Source: Clusia tigrina (Eukaryota > Arthropoda > Insecta > Diptera > Clusiidae). From it: 64,000 nt of DNA. The position numbers were made by a program, and so were the translations under genes. The notes below the pieces were generated by a model, which worked only from the letters and a program-made list of their open reading frames with translations, did no database searches and had not been told where the DNA came from. The stretch lies in contig OV050030.1 in assembly GCA_920105625.2 (NCBI GenBank), positions 323,068,531 through 323,132,530 on the forward strand, given 5' to 3'. Positions 20,762-32,900 of this stretch are shown here, piece after piece (positions within the stretch are counted from its first letter, which is position 1; every line of letters begins with the position of its first letter).

Positions 20762-23700
20762 ATGACGACTCGCTCAAAGCAGACGCTGGCAAATGCCAAG
20801 GAGGAGCTTCCGCTGCCGGCGACAACAAAAGAACGCAAGAATTCCGCTAATTTGCCGAGTGCTGATGGAGATGAAGTTGATGTTGCGAAAGGCGTTATTG
20901 GTGGAGCGCCGGCTAATGTGGATTCGAAGCTGCCGAAAAACGTCACTAATACGCTCAGTGCTGAAGGAAACAATGCCGATTTGCTGAAAGGCGCTGCAGG
21001 TGGGGCGCCAAATGTTGAAAACTATGCTACCAATGCTGAATCTATAACAGGCTCCATGGACGATGACGAACTAGATCTTGAGCTGGAGAGACTAAGAAAG
21101 CAGTTTGAAATTCTGGAGCTCCGTCGCAAAATCGCTGCGGCTCAATTAGATACTGTGCCGCACGTTAACGCTGGGGTTGCTAACGTCAAGCGAGCCGATT
21201 TCAGCGAAATCGAGCACGCCATTCCGAAGTTCTCTGGGGGCAGCCAGATCCAGACAGTGAAACATTTTTTCAAGGATTTTGAGGAGATTATGCAGACTGT
21301 TAGCGCCGATGAGCGCTTGAAGCTACTGAGTCTGCGACGCTCTCTTACCGGCACGGCACGGTTGTTTCTGACAACCACTTCAGCTTTAAAATACGAAGAT
21401 TTAAAATGTGATCTCATTAACGAATTCGCTGTGTCTGTCTCCCGGCTTGATGTGTACAAAATTTTAGCACAACGTCGTTGGATTCGACAAGACGAGTCGA
21501 TGCACAGTTATGTACTAACTATGCAGGCTATAGCGAAGCAATCAGACATTGAAGAAGCCGAAGTTGTCGATTTCATTATTGACGGTATTGGAAATAGTGC
21601 CGTTAATGTGAATCTGCTGGCCAATGCGCGTACTATTGACGAACTGAAGCGCCTTATCAAGCGATACCAATGCCGTTATTTGACTCCACGTGCCGACCCC
21701 AACGTGACTTTCACTGTCAAACGTGATGCCGCTGCTATACCTCGTGCCGTCGTCACAAATCGCGCAGTTCCATCAAGAAATCCTGTGCCGAAACCAGGTG
21801 GAGAAAAAGATGTGACTCTATGTTTTAATTGTTCGCAAACCGGACACATCAAACCAAACTGCCCGTATACTCTGCGCCAAAATGGTTCATGCTTCAGGTG
21901 CTGGCGTATGGGCCACGATCACCGCTCTTGCCCCAATCCGCGGAAAATTCTGACCAAGAAGACACCAATGAACAATGATAGAGATGATGCTTTCCAAGTT
22001 GCTGCAGTTGAGGACGACGATACAGCTGAAGAATGCAGTGACATAATCTCCACATTTAATCTGGTAGGTATTGCATTTAAGATAGATTCAGTGAAGAGTG
22101 CAAATTTTAACGAATTTTTTTCTCTTTTTGACACCGGTAGCGCGGCTAGTTTTATGCGAGATTCCTGTGCTCCAAAACCAAAATTGCCTATAAGGCCAAG
22201 ATCATCCAAATATTTTGGAATTGGTGGACGCCGTTTAAAAATTATTGATGAAATACAATGTGAAGTTAAATTTAAAAATATAGTTAAGAATATTAATATT
22301 ATAATTTTGCCGGATGAAATGATGTTAATGCCAGTTATTTTTGGCAGAAATTTTTTAAGTTCTTTCAATATACATTTAACTAATTTGAAATTACGCTACA
22401 ATAAAGCAAAATTAATGAATTTAAACAAAAAGAAAAATATTTGCACTCTTCCTCTGGATAATTCTTTTTCAGTTCTCAGTAACCTTGGTCTTTTGAAAAA
22501 TGATTTTGAGGGTGGACTTTCAACGGAGGTTGAGTTAAGTGATAATCCAAGCACCAATAGTGACGTTCCGTATGTTTTTGGTATTGATATTGCGCCTGAC
22601 GATAAAATAGATATTGATAACAATTTAGTAAAATTTTCGTATGGTGAACTGAGGAAACTAATTGTAGATTCGTATATATCGCCGAAAAAAATTGAAACGG
22701 AGTCTGTGGAATTTAAAATGAAAATACATTTAACTTCGAATGTACCTTTTTATTGCCCGCTGCGCCGTCTTTCCTATTTAGAACGAAAAGAAGTGCAATT
22801 AATTGTCGAAGAGTTGCAACGTGACGGTATTATACGCCCAAGTCATTCACCCTACGCTTCCGCCATTGTATTGGTTAAAAAGAAAAATGGTAAGACAAGA
22901 ATGTGCGTCGACTATCGCGGGTTAAATAAAATTACTGTTCGCGACAATTATCCACTGCCGTTAATAGAAGATTGTATAGACTATTTAGAAGGTTGCAAAA
23001 TTTTTTCTGTTTTAGATCTAAAAAGTGGATTTCACCAAGTTAGTATGTCAGAAGAGTCAATCCCATATACTGCATTTGTGACTCCTAATGGGCAGTATGA
23101 ATATTTAAAAATGCCTTTTGGGCTCAAGAATGCCCCTGCAGTATTTCAGCGATTTATAAACAACATATTTCGCGATTTAGTTGAAAATAGGAGAATAATC
23201 ATTTATATGGATGATATTCTAATTGCAAGCAAGAATTTTTCTGAGCATAAAATTTTAGTTGAAATGGTTTTACGACGCATAACGAGTTGTAAACTGAAAC
23301 TCAATCTCTCCAAGTGTAAGTTTGGTTATGAAAGAATAGAGTATTTAGGTTTTTCTGTGTCCGCTTATGGAATATCACCAAGTGAATCACATGTCGCCGC
23401 CATAAAGAACTATCCTTTACCGACTAATCAGAAAGAACTGAATTCATGCGTCGGTCTGTTTTCATATTTTCGACGATTTGTGCCGTCTTTTTCCAGTATT
23501 GCAAAGCCATTACTTAATTTACTGAAGAGAGATTCCGAATTCTGCCTAGACGAAAAATGTACTTCTTCATTCAATGAATTAAAAGCAAGATTGGCTAAAC
23601 CGCCGATTCTTTCAATATATACTCCAACTAGAGAAACTGAATTACACTGTGATGCTAGCTCACTAGGTTTTGGTGCCGTCTTATTGCAAAGACAGGACGA

Positions 23701-25306
23701 CAAAAAATTGCATCCCATTTCATACTTTTCGAAAACAACGTCTGCGGCAGAATCTAAATATCACAGTTTTGAATTAGAAACGCTTGCTATAATTTATGCT
23801 CTAAGAAGATTCAGAGTTTATTTGGAAGGAATTCCTTTCAAAATAGTGACGGATTCTAGTTCATTAACTCTGACGTTGGAAAAAAGAAATGTGAACCCTA
23901 GAATTGCCAGATGGGCTTTAGAGCTTGAAAATTACAATTATTCCATACAACATAGGAGTGCTGCCGCGAAGGGCCACGCAGATGCCCAGAACAGGTGTCA
24001 AATTGCGTAAATATTAGACTCCGGTGATATAGATTTTCAAATACAAATAGCGCAGGAACGTGATGACGTCATAAAAAAATTGATACTTAATTTAGAAACA
24101 AAAAAAGTTGATGATTTTGAACTTACAGATGGAATGGTTTTTAGAAAAAAAAATGATGGAAGTAAGGCTTTGTATGTACCCCATGAAATGGAGGATAACG
24201 TCATTAGATTAATTCATGAAAAAATTGGACATCAAGCTGTGGATAAATGTTATGAAAAGATGAGTTCATATTACTGGTTTCCAGGTATGCGTCAAAAAAT
24301 AGAAAAATTTATACGAAGTTGCATCAAGTGCCTTATGTACGCAACACCAGTAAGAGTACGTGAGCGGAATTTGTATAGTATTCCTAAGCTACCATTGCCG
24401 TTTGATACTATACACATTGATCATTTTGGTCCATTGCCGTCATTAACTTCCAAAAGAAAACATATTTTGGTGGTAATTGACGCGTTCACTAAGTTTGTAA
24501 AATTATATCCAACAAACTCAACTAGTACTAAAGAAGTCACTTCCGCTATTTATAATATTTATTTTAGTTACTTTAGCCGTCCCAAACGAGTGATTTCGGA
24601 CAGAGGAACATGTTTTACTTCTTTAGAATTTGAAGACTTTCTCATAAAGCACAATATACAACATATAAAAGTTGCCGTAGCTTCCCCTCAAGCAAACGGT
24701 CAAGTGGAACGGGTTAATAGGGTAATTAAATCCATGTTAGGAAAATTGAGTAACCCAATAAACCATGCCGATTGGTCAAATAAATTACTGCAGGTTGAAT
24801 ATGCAATTAACAACTCAGTTCACGCAACGACAAAAAATACCCCAAGTATGCTACTTTTTGGCACCGAACAACGTGGACAAATAGTAGATGAACTTACAGA
24901 ATACTTAGAAAATAAAATTAATACCGGAAGTGAGCGTAATTTGGCTCATATCCGTACGAGTGCCGCGAAAGCAATTGTTAATTCTCAAGAATATAATTTA
25001 AAATATTTTCTAAAGCATAGTGCCGAAGCAAAAACTTATGACGTTGGTAATTTTGTAGTGATTAGAAACGTTGACAATATCATTGGGACGAACAAAAAAT
25101 TTGTTCCTAAATATCGAGGACCATATGTAGTACATAAGAAATTGGGAAATGATCGCTATGTGATACGCGATATTGATAATTGTCAATTGACTCAACTTCC
25201 GTATGATGGGGTAATAGAAGCTAATCGGATGCGAAAATGGCTATTAAAGGCAAATGATAAGGCAAAAGACACTGATGAACTATGCAATACAGAAATCATG
25301 ATTTGA
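20762..25306 (+). pseudogene. gag-pol: Gag-Pol polyprotein with one in-frame stop
   Basis: The start MTTRSKQTLANAKEE at 20762 is the first ATG after the leader. Gag ends with two zinc knuckles (CFNCSQTGHIKPNC and CFRCWRMGHDHRSC, 21820-21935). Protease FDTGSAASFM lies near 22130, RT YMDDILIAS near 23205, and RNase H LHCDASSLGFGAVL near 23645. A TAA at 24008-24010 interrupts the frame right after HADAQNRCQIA, just where RNase H gives way to integrase. The same frame stays open to 25306 with the integrase zinc domain (HEKIGH ... CIKC), the Asp-Asp-Glu core (IHIDHFG, VISDRGTCF, GQVERVNRV) and a GPY-type motif (KYRGPYVVHKKL). About 1514 codons. One base change probably inactivates an otherwise young copy. 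Confidence 0.92.
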
Positions 25307-25422
25307 CGATTGTTATATTTTATTTACGCTTTAAAGTTACATTTAAGTATTTTTCTATCTTTACATTAAGTAGCTGCTAACTTTAATTGATCGAGGTCGA
25401 TCAACTGTCAGATTGGCCGAGT

Positions 25423-25655
25423 TGTAAACCTAGTAACTTATGACACAGTATAGTACCCCTTAAGCTCATGTAAACTGCATGTTAGGTCTTGGCACCACTT
25501 ATTGGCAGCACTCGGTCATCGAACAGAGCTACGTATAAAACAATCGCTGCCGACTTCGCACTCTTTTTTTTCCGACGACCGAACGTAAAACAGGTGCCAA
25601 GACCGCGGTAAAAAGAAAAAACAAAAATTTCGCTATAAAATAAAAGAAAAACTTA
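25423..25655 (+). repeat. 3' LTR of the second Gypsy element
   Basis: Three substitutions from the 5' LTR (C/A and C/T near 25560-25570, T/A near 25625). No clear polypurine tract stands before it; the preceding bases read GATTGGCCGAGT. Confidence 0.88.
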
Positions 25656-25689
25656 TATATGTATATATAAGAAGCCCGCAAAATAATAC

Positions 25690-26120
25690 GATTTCTCGAA
25701 GTCCTGTCTCGATGACCTCTTCATTGGACCCAAATATCTTTCCGCCAAGGCATTTCTTCATATTTCTGCAGAATATGCTGGATGAGGAAGTAATTCGTAG
25801 CCTAGTTCGAGAAATTCGTGCGCCGGTTCTTTGACCTAATCGAAAGGAGCTGGTTTTTGTTGAATTATATACGCTGGTGATAGTTTTCCCCTTTTCAAGG
25901 TTATCGATGTGAATAACACCGCGCTTATTCCAAAAAAGTGTCGCGATAACCTAGTTGGAAGACAGATCTTCTTCGGCTTCGATTCACCAGGAGAAGTAAA
26001 TTGTCTCGACTATTCCTTGATTTCCGGTGTGTTGTGATGAACCCATGTTTTATCAGCGACTCCGAAACGGCGAAAAAGAACTCATTGGGATGGTCCAACT
26101 CGTTGAAACGTTACCGAGGC
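25690..26120 (-). pseudogene. Mariner transposase remnant (minus strand)
   Basis: Read right to left, 26050-25690 gives, across shifted frames, pieces of a mariner catalytic domain: TWVHHNTPEIKE (first Asp motif region), VIHIDNLEKGKTITS, then after a deletion ELLPHPAYSAEI (third Asp motif region, with Asp changed) and GSNEEVIETG. The second Asp motif is gone. It resembles the mariner at 54470-55682. No termini found. Confidence 0.7.
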
Positions 26121-27326
26121 TGACTGAACTCAGCTTGTCTATCGATATTTAACAAAATATATTCGTAAGATTGAGACTGCTCATGCAGTTCCCCGTCCGC
26201 AAGCGATGCAGATAATGTTGGATTTTAGATAATGGTATACATCTGGAACAGTAATGACAAACTACGTCCTGATCAATACACAATCTCCATCTGCCAAATT
26301 TACGATGTAGAAGAACAATCAATGCTCAATGAAGGCTACTTTAATGTTTTATACAGCCTTTTTCCAACAGATCTTCCAGAGCTGTATTTATAAACCGGGT
26401 CTGTCGTCATGCACCATCATTTTGTGACGAGTGAAGTTTGCAACTCCACTTGAACTTACTCAACTCGGTGGTGAGGAGTACCTAAATCATATCTTTTTCC
26501 GTCATGTGATGTTACCGTCATGACAAATATACGAAAATGTACTAAAACGAAAAAAAATATAATCTCATGCATTACAAGTGTTATCAAACGCGTCTCACTG
26601 CAACAAGTCCAAAAAATATTTGCAGTTCACTTTCGGAGTTCATTTAATAACCAATAATTCAATATTAAGCAATAATTAATATCATCTAAATCATAAAAAT
26701 ATGCATAGTTTTAGAAATAAATATTTTTTTAAGGAATAAAACTACGAAACAAAAATATCTCAATTTACAATTTCTATAAAGCAGTTGGCTCATTTTGGAC
26801 GAAATTTAATTTTCATACAACGAAAATGGCTGTCTCGCGAATTGCGCTATTTTAAAGTTTCAGGAAAAACTAGAAAACAACGTAACAATGTAATTGTAAG
26901 GTCAATTGTAATTGCTATTGGCATATTTTGTTCGAAAATTAATTACTTAATTAATGCGGGTAAACCCTCAAAAAATTTAAAATTGTAATAATTTAAAAAT
27001 ATTTCATGAAATTTATTTAATAAATTACAACAAATTTTATTTAATAAAAAAATAACGGCTAATGGAATATAATACTTTTTATATATATCCTTATTTCGAC
27101 AATATTAGGAAAAATAAGAATACAAAAATTTCGACTAGATTTATTTATACGAGAGTGGTTTAATAATTGTCTGAAAAGTGCAGCAGATGTCATGGCCACT
27201 TCAAAACCAAAATTTTTCTTGTCCAGAAACATCTTGGCAAAATCGCACCCTAATTTTCTGAATGATGTGTCAAAAAGTTTTGTTATTACAGCCATTTAAA
27301 ACAGACACGTAGGGGCATTTTCGTAA
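26121..27326. other. Unassigned AT-rich sequence
   Basis: Between the two mariner remnants I find no coding domain, repeat unit or RNA gene. Short open frames at 26785-26988 (plus) and 27059-27295 (minus) have no recognisable motifs and an AT-driven composition. Confidence 0.3.
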
Positions 27327-27720
27327 AAATGGGAAAAACTGAAGTTCGTTAAACAGTATTTTTTCCGCGAGAAAACCTACACGAAACCAAACAATAGCTT
27401 GAAAAATATTATAGGGACTCTGCACCATTCATTAGAATCATCCACTCAATTTCGGTGTGGTAGTACTAGAAAAAGTGTCGACAAATGTTCTGCTCTTTGA
27501 ATTGAGGTCACCACACCAGAAAAAGTTGCTAAATCTACGGTATTGGTCGATCGGCGAGTGAAGGTGCGCGAACTGAAATAGGCTAGAATTTTATGACATG
27601 TATTAGTGATTTCAGTTTTGGATAAATATTTGGATATGAAACAAATATATCCGCAAGATGGGTGCCGTGTTTGCTCACAGGTGGCAACAAACACAATGGT
27701 TTGACAATTTCATAAGAGTA
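27327..27720 (+). pseudogene. Mariner transposase N-terminal remnant (plus strand)
   Basis: In broken frames the plus strand gives the mariner N-terminus: MGKTEVR near 27330, KQ.LEKYYRDSAPF near 27385-27425, then GHHTRKSC-IYGIG (helix-turn-helix linker) near 27505-27545, and SARWVPCLLTGGNKHN near 27650-27695. The order matches the family at 54470-55682 (EFRAVIKHY, KEKLDKYYGESAP, SARWVPGFLS). The catalytic half is not seen downstream. Facing the minus-strand remnant at 25.7-26.1 kb, it may be a separate insertion. Confidence 0.65.
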
Positions 27721-28557
27721 AATGGTCTTGCATGCGATGCAGTATTTGAATGTATATATTCAACACAGGGCGGACATAATAGAATTCCAGCAGAACCAGG
27801 GCGACGAGTTCTGACTATTGCGACAAGCTAGAAACAAAACCCGGAGGAATGTGGATTGTTTAAAAAGGAATTAAAATACCTTGTATCCACACAGAATTAG
27901 ATAAAATAGTTACCAGCGCAAAACAAATATATGGGAATTACGTCACTCCCAAGCAATAGCGTCTTGGGAACTGCGGTTGGTTCTTGACTTCGTCAAGACT
28001 GCACACCACTAATAAAAAAGAAAGCACAGAAGGGGGCAATTGAATTATTATAGCAACCATTAATAGAGGTTCCCGTTTGTTTACAATAATACCTGTATAA
28101 AAAGCATAGTTCATAACACATTGAGAAACTATCGTTCGGTCATAATACCAAAGAAGACTAAGAAAAGACATTCAATTCCCTCCATATTTATTTACCGTTC
28201 CGACCATTTTTTCTGGTCACACGTACAGTGTATGTGAATTTATTTTATTGTGTAAAAATATTCCATATCCCTGTAGTGAAAATTACAGGCAGTCTTCAAA
28301 ATATACTACTAAATTTAATAGTAAAAAATCAAGTGGTTAATTTATTATTTCAAAACTTATTTATAAGTTAACCAGTTGCTGACTTCTGCGGCACTTCATT
28401 GACATGTTTACTAAATTTTTCCTTTCTTGTCAATTTAATAAAAAAGGAAGCAAAGACAAACATTGGAATTTGAAGAAAAGCAGTTATTTTTATAATTTCA
28501 ACCAATTTTTGGATTTCCTCAATTTAATGCGGTACCATGAATTAACATGCTGAATTA
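27721..28557. other. Unassigned sequence
   Basis: No supported gene, repeat or RNA. AT-rich with short broken frames only. Confidence 0.3.
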
Positions 28558-28703
28558 ATGTCGAGTACACATTATTATATTATGTACATATGAATTTTAC
28601 ATATAATTATGAGTTTTACTAGTATTTTACATGTCGAGTACACATTATTATATTATGTATATATGAATTTTACATATAATCTGAGTTTTACTAGTACTTT
28701 AAC
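28558..28703. repeat. Tandem duplication of a 73-bp unit
   Basis: Two adjacent copies start at 28558 and 28631, each opening ATGTCGAGTACACATTATTA and ending with GAGTTTTACTAGTA plus a few bases. They differ by about three substitutions and a 2-base indel, so the duplication is fairly recent. Confidence 0.85.
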
Positions 28704-29993
28704 TAGTTGGTTTCACTGCTGGGATGTTGTCTAAAATAGAGATAATTCGGAGAAAAAAATCAGAAGAAATCAGGGCCACGTTTGAATTAACTTTTAGGGG
28801 GTCACTTCATTTGTATTTTAAAAAGAACTGGGATACTTCTAAAAAGAAAAGGTTATAATAAATAAAAAAAAAATTGTATTATTTAATTTGGAATTTAAAA
28901 CTCAAATGTTAACAAGTTCTTTTCATAAATTATAACTATTCTTAATGTAAAATCTCATCCAATTGCTTTCCATTTACACTTCTGTTCACTGTAAACGCAC
29001 CATAGTAATCATAAGATTTAGAATAATAATTATTTGGTTTTTTGCCATAATATTATACTACTAATAACTAAAATAGTTAATAAAAATTCATTTATATTAA
29101 AACGGGGTCCGACTGACCCAGTAATACCCCAAGCGTGTTTAAATATGCATGGCCATGAACGAAGGGGACAGTAAGAAAATAAGAATTTGGAACAGAGGGA
29201 CACGAAGACTAAGAAATTGCCGGTCAAAAGAGAATTCCACGTTTTTATAGTATTCTCACAAATAACAAGTTTCAATAATCTCAGAAAAATCTTCAAAATA
29301 GGTAAAAAATGCAGCTAAACGAATTAAGTTAACGGCCTTATGCTTTTAATTAAACAGAGGTAGTGTTTCTTTCTTTAATAATGAAGAAAACAATTTTTTA
29401 TTTTGTCGAATTAATTTTTTTACTTAAACGCAACTGGAATATTTCGACTTATGGATTTTGAGGGTTCATTGACAATGAGAAATTATCAAAGAAATTGTAT
29501 GTTTTCAGTTATTTTGAGAAGTTAGGTGAATTGAGGAATGACGATAGTTAGAGTTAAGCTGTATTTTTACCACCACATACGAGTACATCAATTTTAATAC
29601 CTCCTCTCAGTAGCAGAACTCGCACAAAGATTCATATCAACTGTCTATTCTTCTATGTTCTTTGATAATACTATGCCATTTATATTTACAAATATATTCA
29701 GTTTCTCACAAGTTTGATGATTCATTGCGTGGAACTTCATGAAACGGACATCATTATAAAAATGGTATAAATCGAACACAGGCCATTAAGATCGCGATAA
29801 CATTCTTTGATTGTAGGTGTGCTAGGAAATTCTTCCTGTCCCTGAAAACTGTGCAAAATACATTAAATTTAGAAATACTCGAAGAAGTCTAGTTAATATA
29901 TGATAAATAATAACTATTCTAGCCAGTATTTATTAATTTGTATTGTATTCTTAGTTATGTTAAATCGAATTATTACATGTATCTTTTTTACAG
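28704..29993. other. Unassigned sequence upstream of the Ig exon
   Basis: No coding or repeat signal that I can support. If the exon at 29994 is real, this is intronic sequence of its gene. Confidence 0.3.
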
Positions 29994-30184
29994 GCTCTAC
30001 CTGTGTTTCTATAGAGAACGTAATAGTTCCGTCTATGGTTTTAATTAATGCAAAATATACTGACACAATAGTCTTAGATTGCAATTACGAAATAGAGGAT
30101 GATACCACATTTCTCGTTGTAAAATGGTTTAAAGACGGCAAGATTATATACCAATGGATTCGTGGAAGAAAACCTTCAGTTTTC
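29994..30184 (+). CDS. Internal exon coding the first half of an immunoglobulin domain (Beat-like)
   Basis: A pyrimidine-rich acceptor ending CAG at 29991-29993 and a perfect donor GTAAGTAT at 30185 bound a 191-base open exon. It codes for SIENVIVPSMVLINAKYTD, then VLDCNY (first Ig cysteine), then VVKWFKDGKIIYQW (the Ig core tryptophan), ending at a full codon after KPSVF. The pattern V.VP...C.Y......VKW.KDG...Y is that of the membrane-proximal Ig domains of fly Beat-type cell-surface proteins and similar insect Ig proteins. Cell adhesion or axon guidance would be the likely role. The second cysteine must lie in a later exon, which I could not find in the window. Identity with a particular gene is not claimed. 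Confidence 0.65.
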
Positions 30185-30829
30185 GTAAGTATAATGAAAT
30201 ATTGCGTTGTGCCCTCATTAGGATCAAAGTATATTAGTATTTTGACTCAACTTATTGCGACGAAATAGTACCCACATTGATTTTAACACCCTAAATTGTG
30301 GTAGACATAGGTTTATATTTTTTACGTACTTCAGATTTTCCTCTTACATGTACAAATTCTCCTTAGTCGGAGTAACATGGTATCAATATAAACCCGACAT
30401 ATTCAAATTAATTTCAGACATATTCAGATTAATTTCATCATATGCTGCAGGAAATCATCAAATTTTGGAATATTACCATGCTGGAATAGTATAGAAGCAT
30501 GCAGAAAGATAGCTTTTCTTAACTGTTCTAAGAAATCAGCAGTAACTTTGTATTACCTATGGGAGTGTAAGTAACTAATAAAGACTCAAACCATTCATAA
30601 AATTTGACCGAGTTAATAATAACACCAGACCCTATTGGAAGAAATTGAATGAATGCTATTGCAAACGTGAATACGTGTCGGCAGGTCAAGCTTATGATAC
30701 CTACACTATAGAAGTTGAGAATTATATCAAAGAATACTCGGACTAGTAAGCTATCAAATAAAAAATGTTGTTCGAAAGATCTAATTTTTAAGTTTCAAAA
30801 CTTTTTGCCTAAAACAGTTATCAAAACAA
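30185..30829. other. Putative intron/spacer after the Ig exon
   Basis: No second Ig half is recognisable in any frame. A duplicated ATATTCA.ATTAATTTCA motif occurs at about 30399 and 30420. No other feature seen. Confidence 0.3.
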
Positions 30830-31130
30830 TATATTATTATTATTATTATTTACAATTTATTTGCATAATTGAATTACAGAAGTAAACTTCGAGCTAGGCA
30901 ACTAACAACTAAGGTCTTCGGCCTGCCCATTTATATTATATCATATAGTAAATATCGCATGTATCTTTAATGTTTTTAAGATTTGCATTTGTAATTAGAT
31001 CCGGTAGACAAATTTTATTAAACAAGGAGATCTGTTTGTTGATTACAAAATTACAATTATTGATAAAATGATTCATTGTGAGATCGTCGCTGAAGCAAAT
31101 GGGTACATCTTGGTGGTGGAGTGCCTTCCA

Positions 31131-31694
31131 TCAGGTGACACAGTGTAAAACCGAGAGTGTTCTAACCTTAGCCGAATGTATTTCTGCAGGTCGTTCCTTG
31201 GGGCATTGGGATATTGGATATTTTGGACTTTTTCCTTCAGGATTTATTTGTTTGTACATGTGAGTATATCCTGTCCAACATATTCTCCTTAGTATAGTGT
31301 AGTGTTGGGAGAATAATCTAAGTGTATCTATTTTGTTGAAAGCGTTCTTTGAAATAGCCTGGTTGCCTGGTATGCCAACATGAAGTGGCACCCCCATTAT
31401 TTTAAGTTTGCGTGGATGTTGGGTTTGCATATTTCTAATTTTTATAATTGTTTCGTTTTTGTGGTAAATGTTGAGAAAGTCTCTTATTGCAGAAAGGGAA
31501 TCAGAGCAAATCAAGTGTTTTCTTCTAAGCACTTTACAAATGTTGACAGCATCAAGTAACGCCACTGCTTCAGCAATGAAAATTGAATGCTCCTTATTGA
31601 GTCGCACTAGGTTTTCAATTTGTAAATCTCTATAAATTATTGCATATGATGATGCGCTGTCTGATTTTGAGCCGTCTGTACAAAACATCTTCAA
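31131..31694 (-). pseudogene. RNase H domain of the I-type LINE
   Basis: About 188 open codons begin MKMFCTDGSKSDSASSYAII. The catalytic pattern of LINE RNase H is visible: Asp in TDGSK, Glu in IAEAVALLDA, Asp in ICSDSLSAIRD, and the end motif VPLHVGIPGNQAISKNA, where the usual ISH/PSH and final Asp are partly altered. The C-terminal part (CPKERPAEIHSAKVRTLSVLHC) is compatible with an I-factor tail. RNase H removes RNA from the hybrid made during target-primed copying. This is the longest open part of the element. Confidence 0.85.
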
Positions 31695-32900
31695 GTGGCA
31701 ATAATATCCTGCCTACTGCTGGATTGCATAGACAGATCTATAAAATCGGTAGCTACACTGTTCTTATTAAACTGCCAGGGTGGTTTTGACGGGAAATATA
31801 ATTTGTGTTGTTTTATTTCAATTCCAATTTCCTTGATATTTAGTTTATATCTGTCACCAGCTCTTGTTATGTTCTGAAAAGCAGTTTAGTAATAAGCTTT
31901 GATGTAACAAACTCTACTCTGTGTTCGAAGTTTTGAAGTCCGGATTCGGCCAGTATGCTTGCCAAGGGAGTGGTTCGAAAGGCACCAATATTGTATCTTG
32001 CTGCTGCGTGATATATATATATTTCACCTTGCTCAGCAGAGTTCTTGAAGAATGTCCATAAATTGCTAAACCATAATCAATTTTAGATAGTTTTTGTCAC
32101 GTTAATTATACAATTTGGATGAGCATTGCTATCGTATGATGATATACATTTAATTAGATTTAAACGGTTAAATATTGAATTTTTTAAATTATCTATATGG
32201 GAAGCCAATTATATTTATTATTAAATTCTAATTCTAGTTGAATTTACATACTTCATTGGAATACTATTAATTGATATATTGCTATGGTTACAATACATTT
32301 TTTTACATAAGTGTGAAATGTTTGTTTTATTGAATGATAGTCCGGAATAGTCACACCATTCCAAAAATTTTTGAAATAATGTATTTAAATGCTGCTTAAA
32401 TTCCAGGTCGGTTTTCATTTTAGCTAGCAGATAGAGATCATCTGCTTAAAAACAATGGTTGAAATACCGATGGGCAATGATTAGTTCATTGTGGCGTTCA
32501 GTTGCAATTTGAAATATTATTACAGATAATGGTGAACCCTGTGGTAAGCCGTTCTCGAGATGGGAAATATTGAGTATAACCCGTTCACCCTAATCAAGAA
32601 CTTTCTGTTCGAAAGAAAAGCATGGATGTAGTGAAATATTTTTGGACCAATTTTGCATTCTATCACCTGTTTTAAGATGCTTGTTTACCAACGCAGTTGT
32701 ATGCCTTTTCAAAGTGAATAGAAACAATGGAGATATGGTTTCTTTTCGACAAGGCACTTGTGATGTGGTAGTCAATGAAAAGGATCGCGGCTATGGTACC
32801 TTTATTAGCCTTAAATGCCATTTGATTTGGACTAATTAATTTTCGTTTTGTCAGAAATCAGGTTAGACTTTTAGCTAATGAGTGAAATGGGCCTTTACCC
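31695..32900 (-). pseudogene. Reverse transcriptase remnant of the I-type LINE
   Basis: Minus-strand frames give FEKAYNCVGKQ-like palm sequence near 32700, GLPQGSPLSVIIFQIA near 32540-32500 and ADDLYLLAKMKTD near 32440-32405 (the catalytic box is preceded by a stop, F-stop-ADD). The segment 32418-32221 (LFQKFLEWCDYSGLSFNKTN) is the region after the palm. I-type RTs copy the element RNA at the nicked target. Several shifts separate the pieces. Confidence 0.75.

Noticed and set aside
26785..26988. 67-codon plus-strand frame as a small gene
   Set aside because: AT-biased composition, no domain, no splice or promoter context.
30255..30494. Second exon of the Ig gene
   Set aside because: The open frame lacks the expected second cysteine pattern (D.G.Y.C) and has no convincing splice sites in phase.
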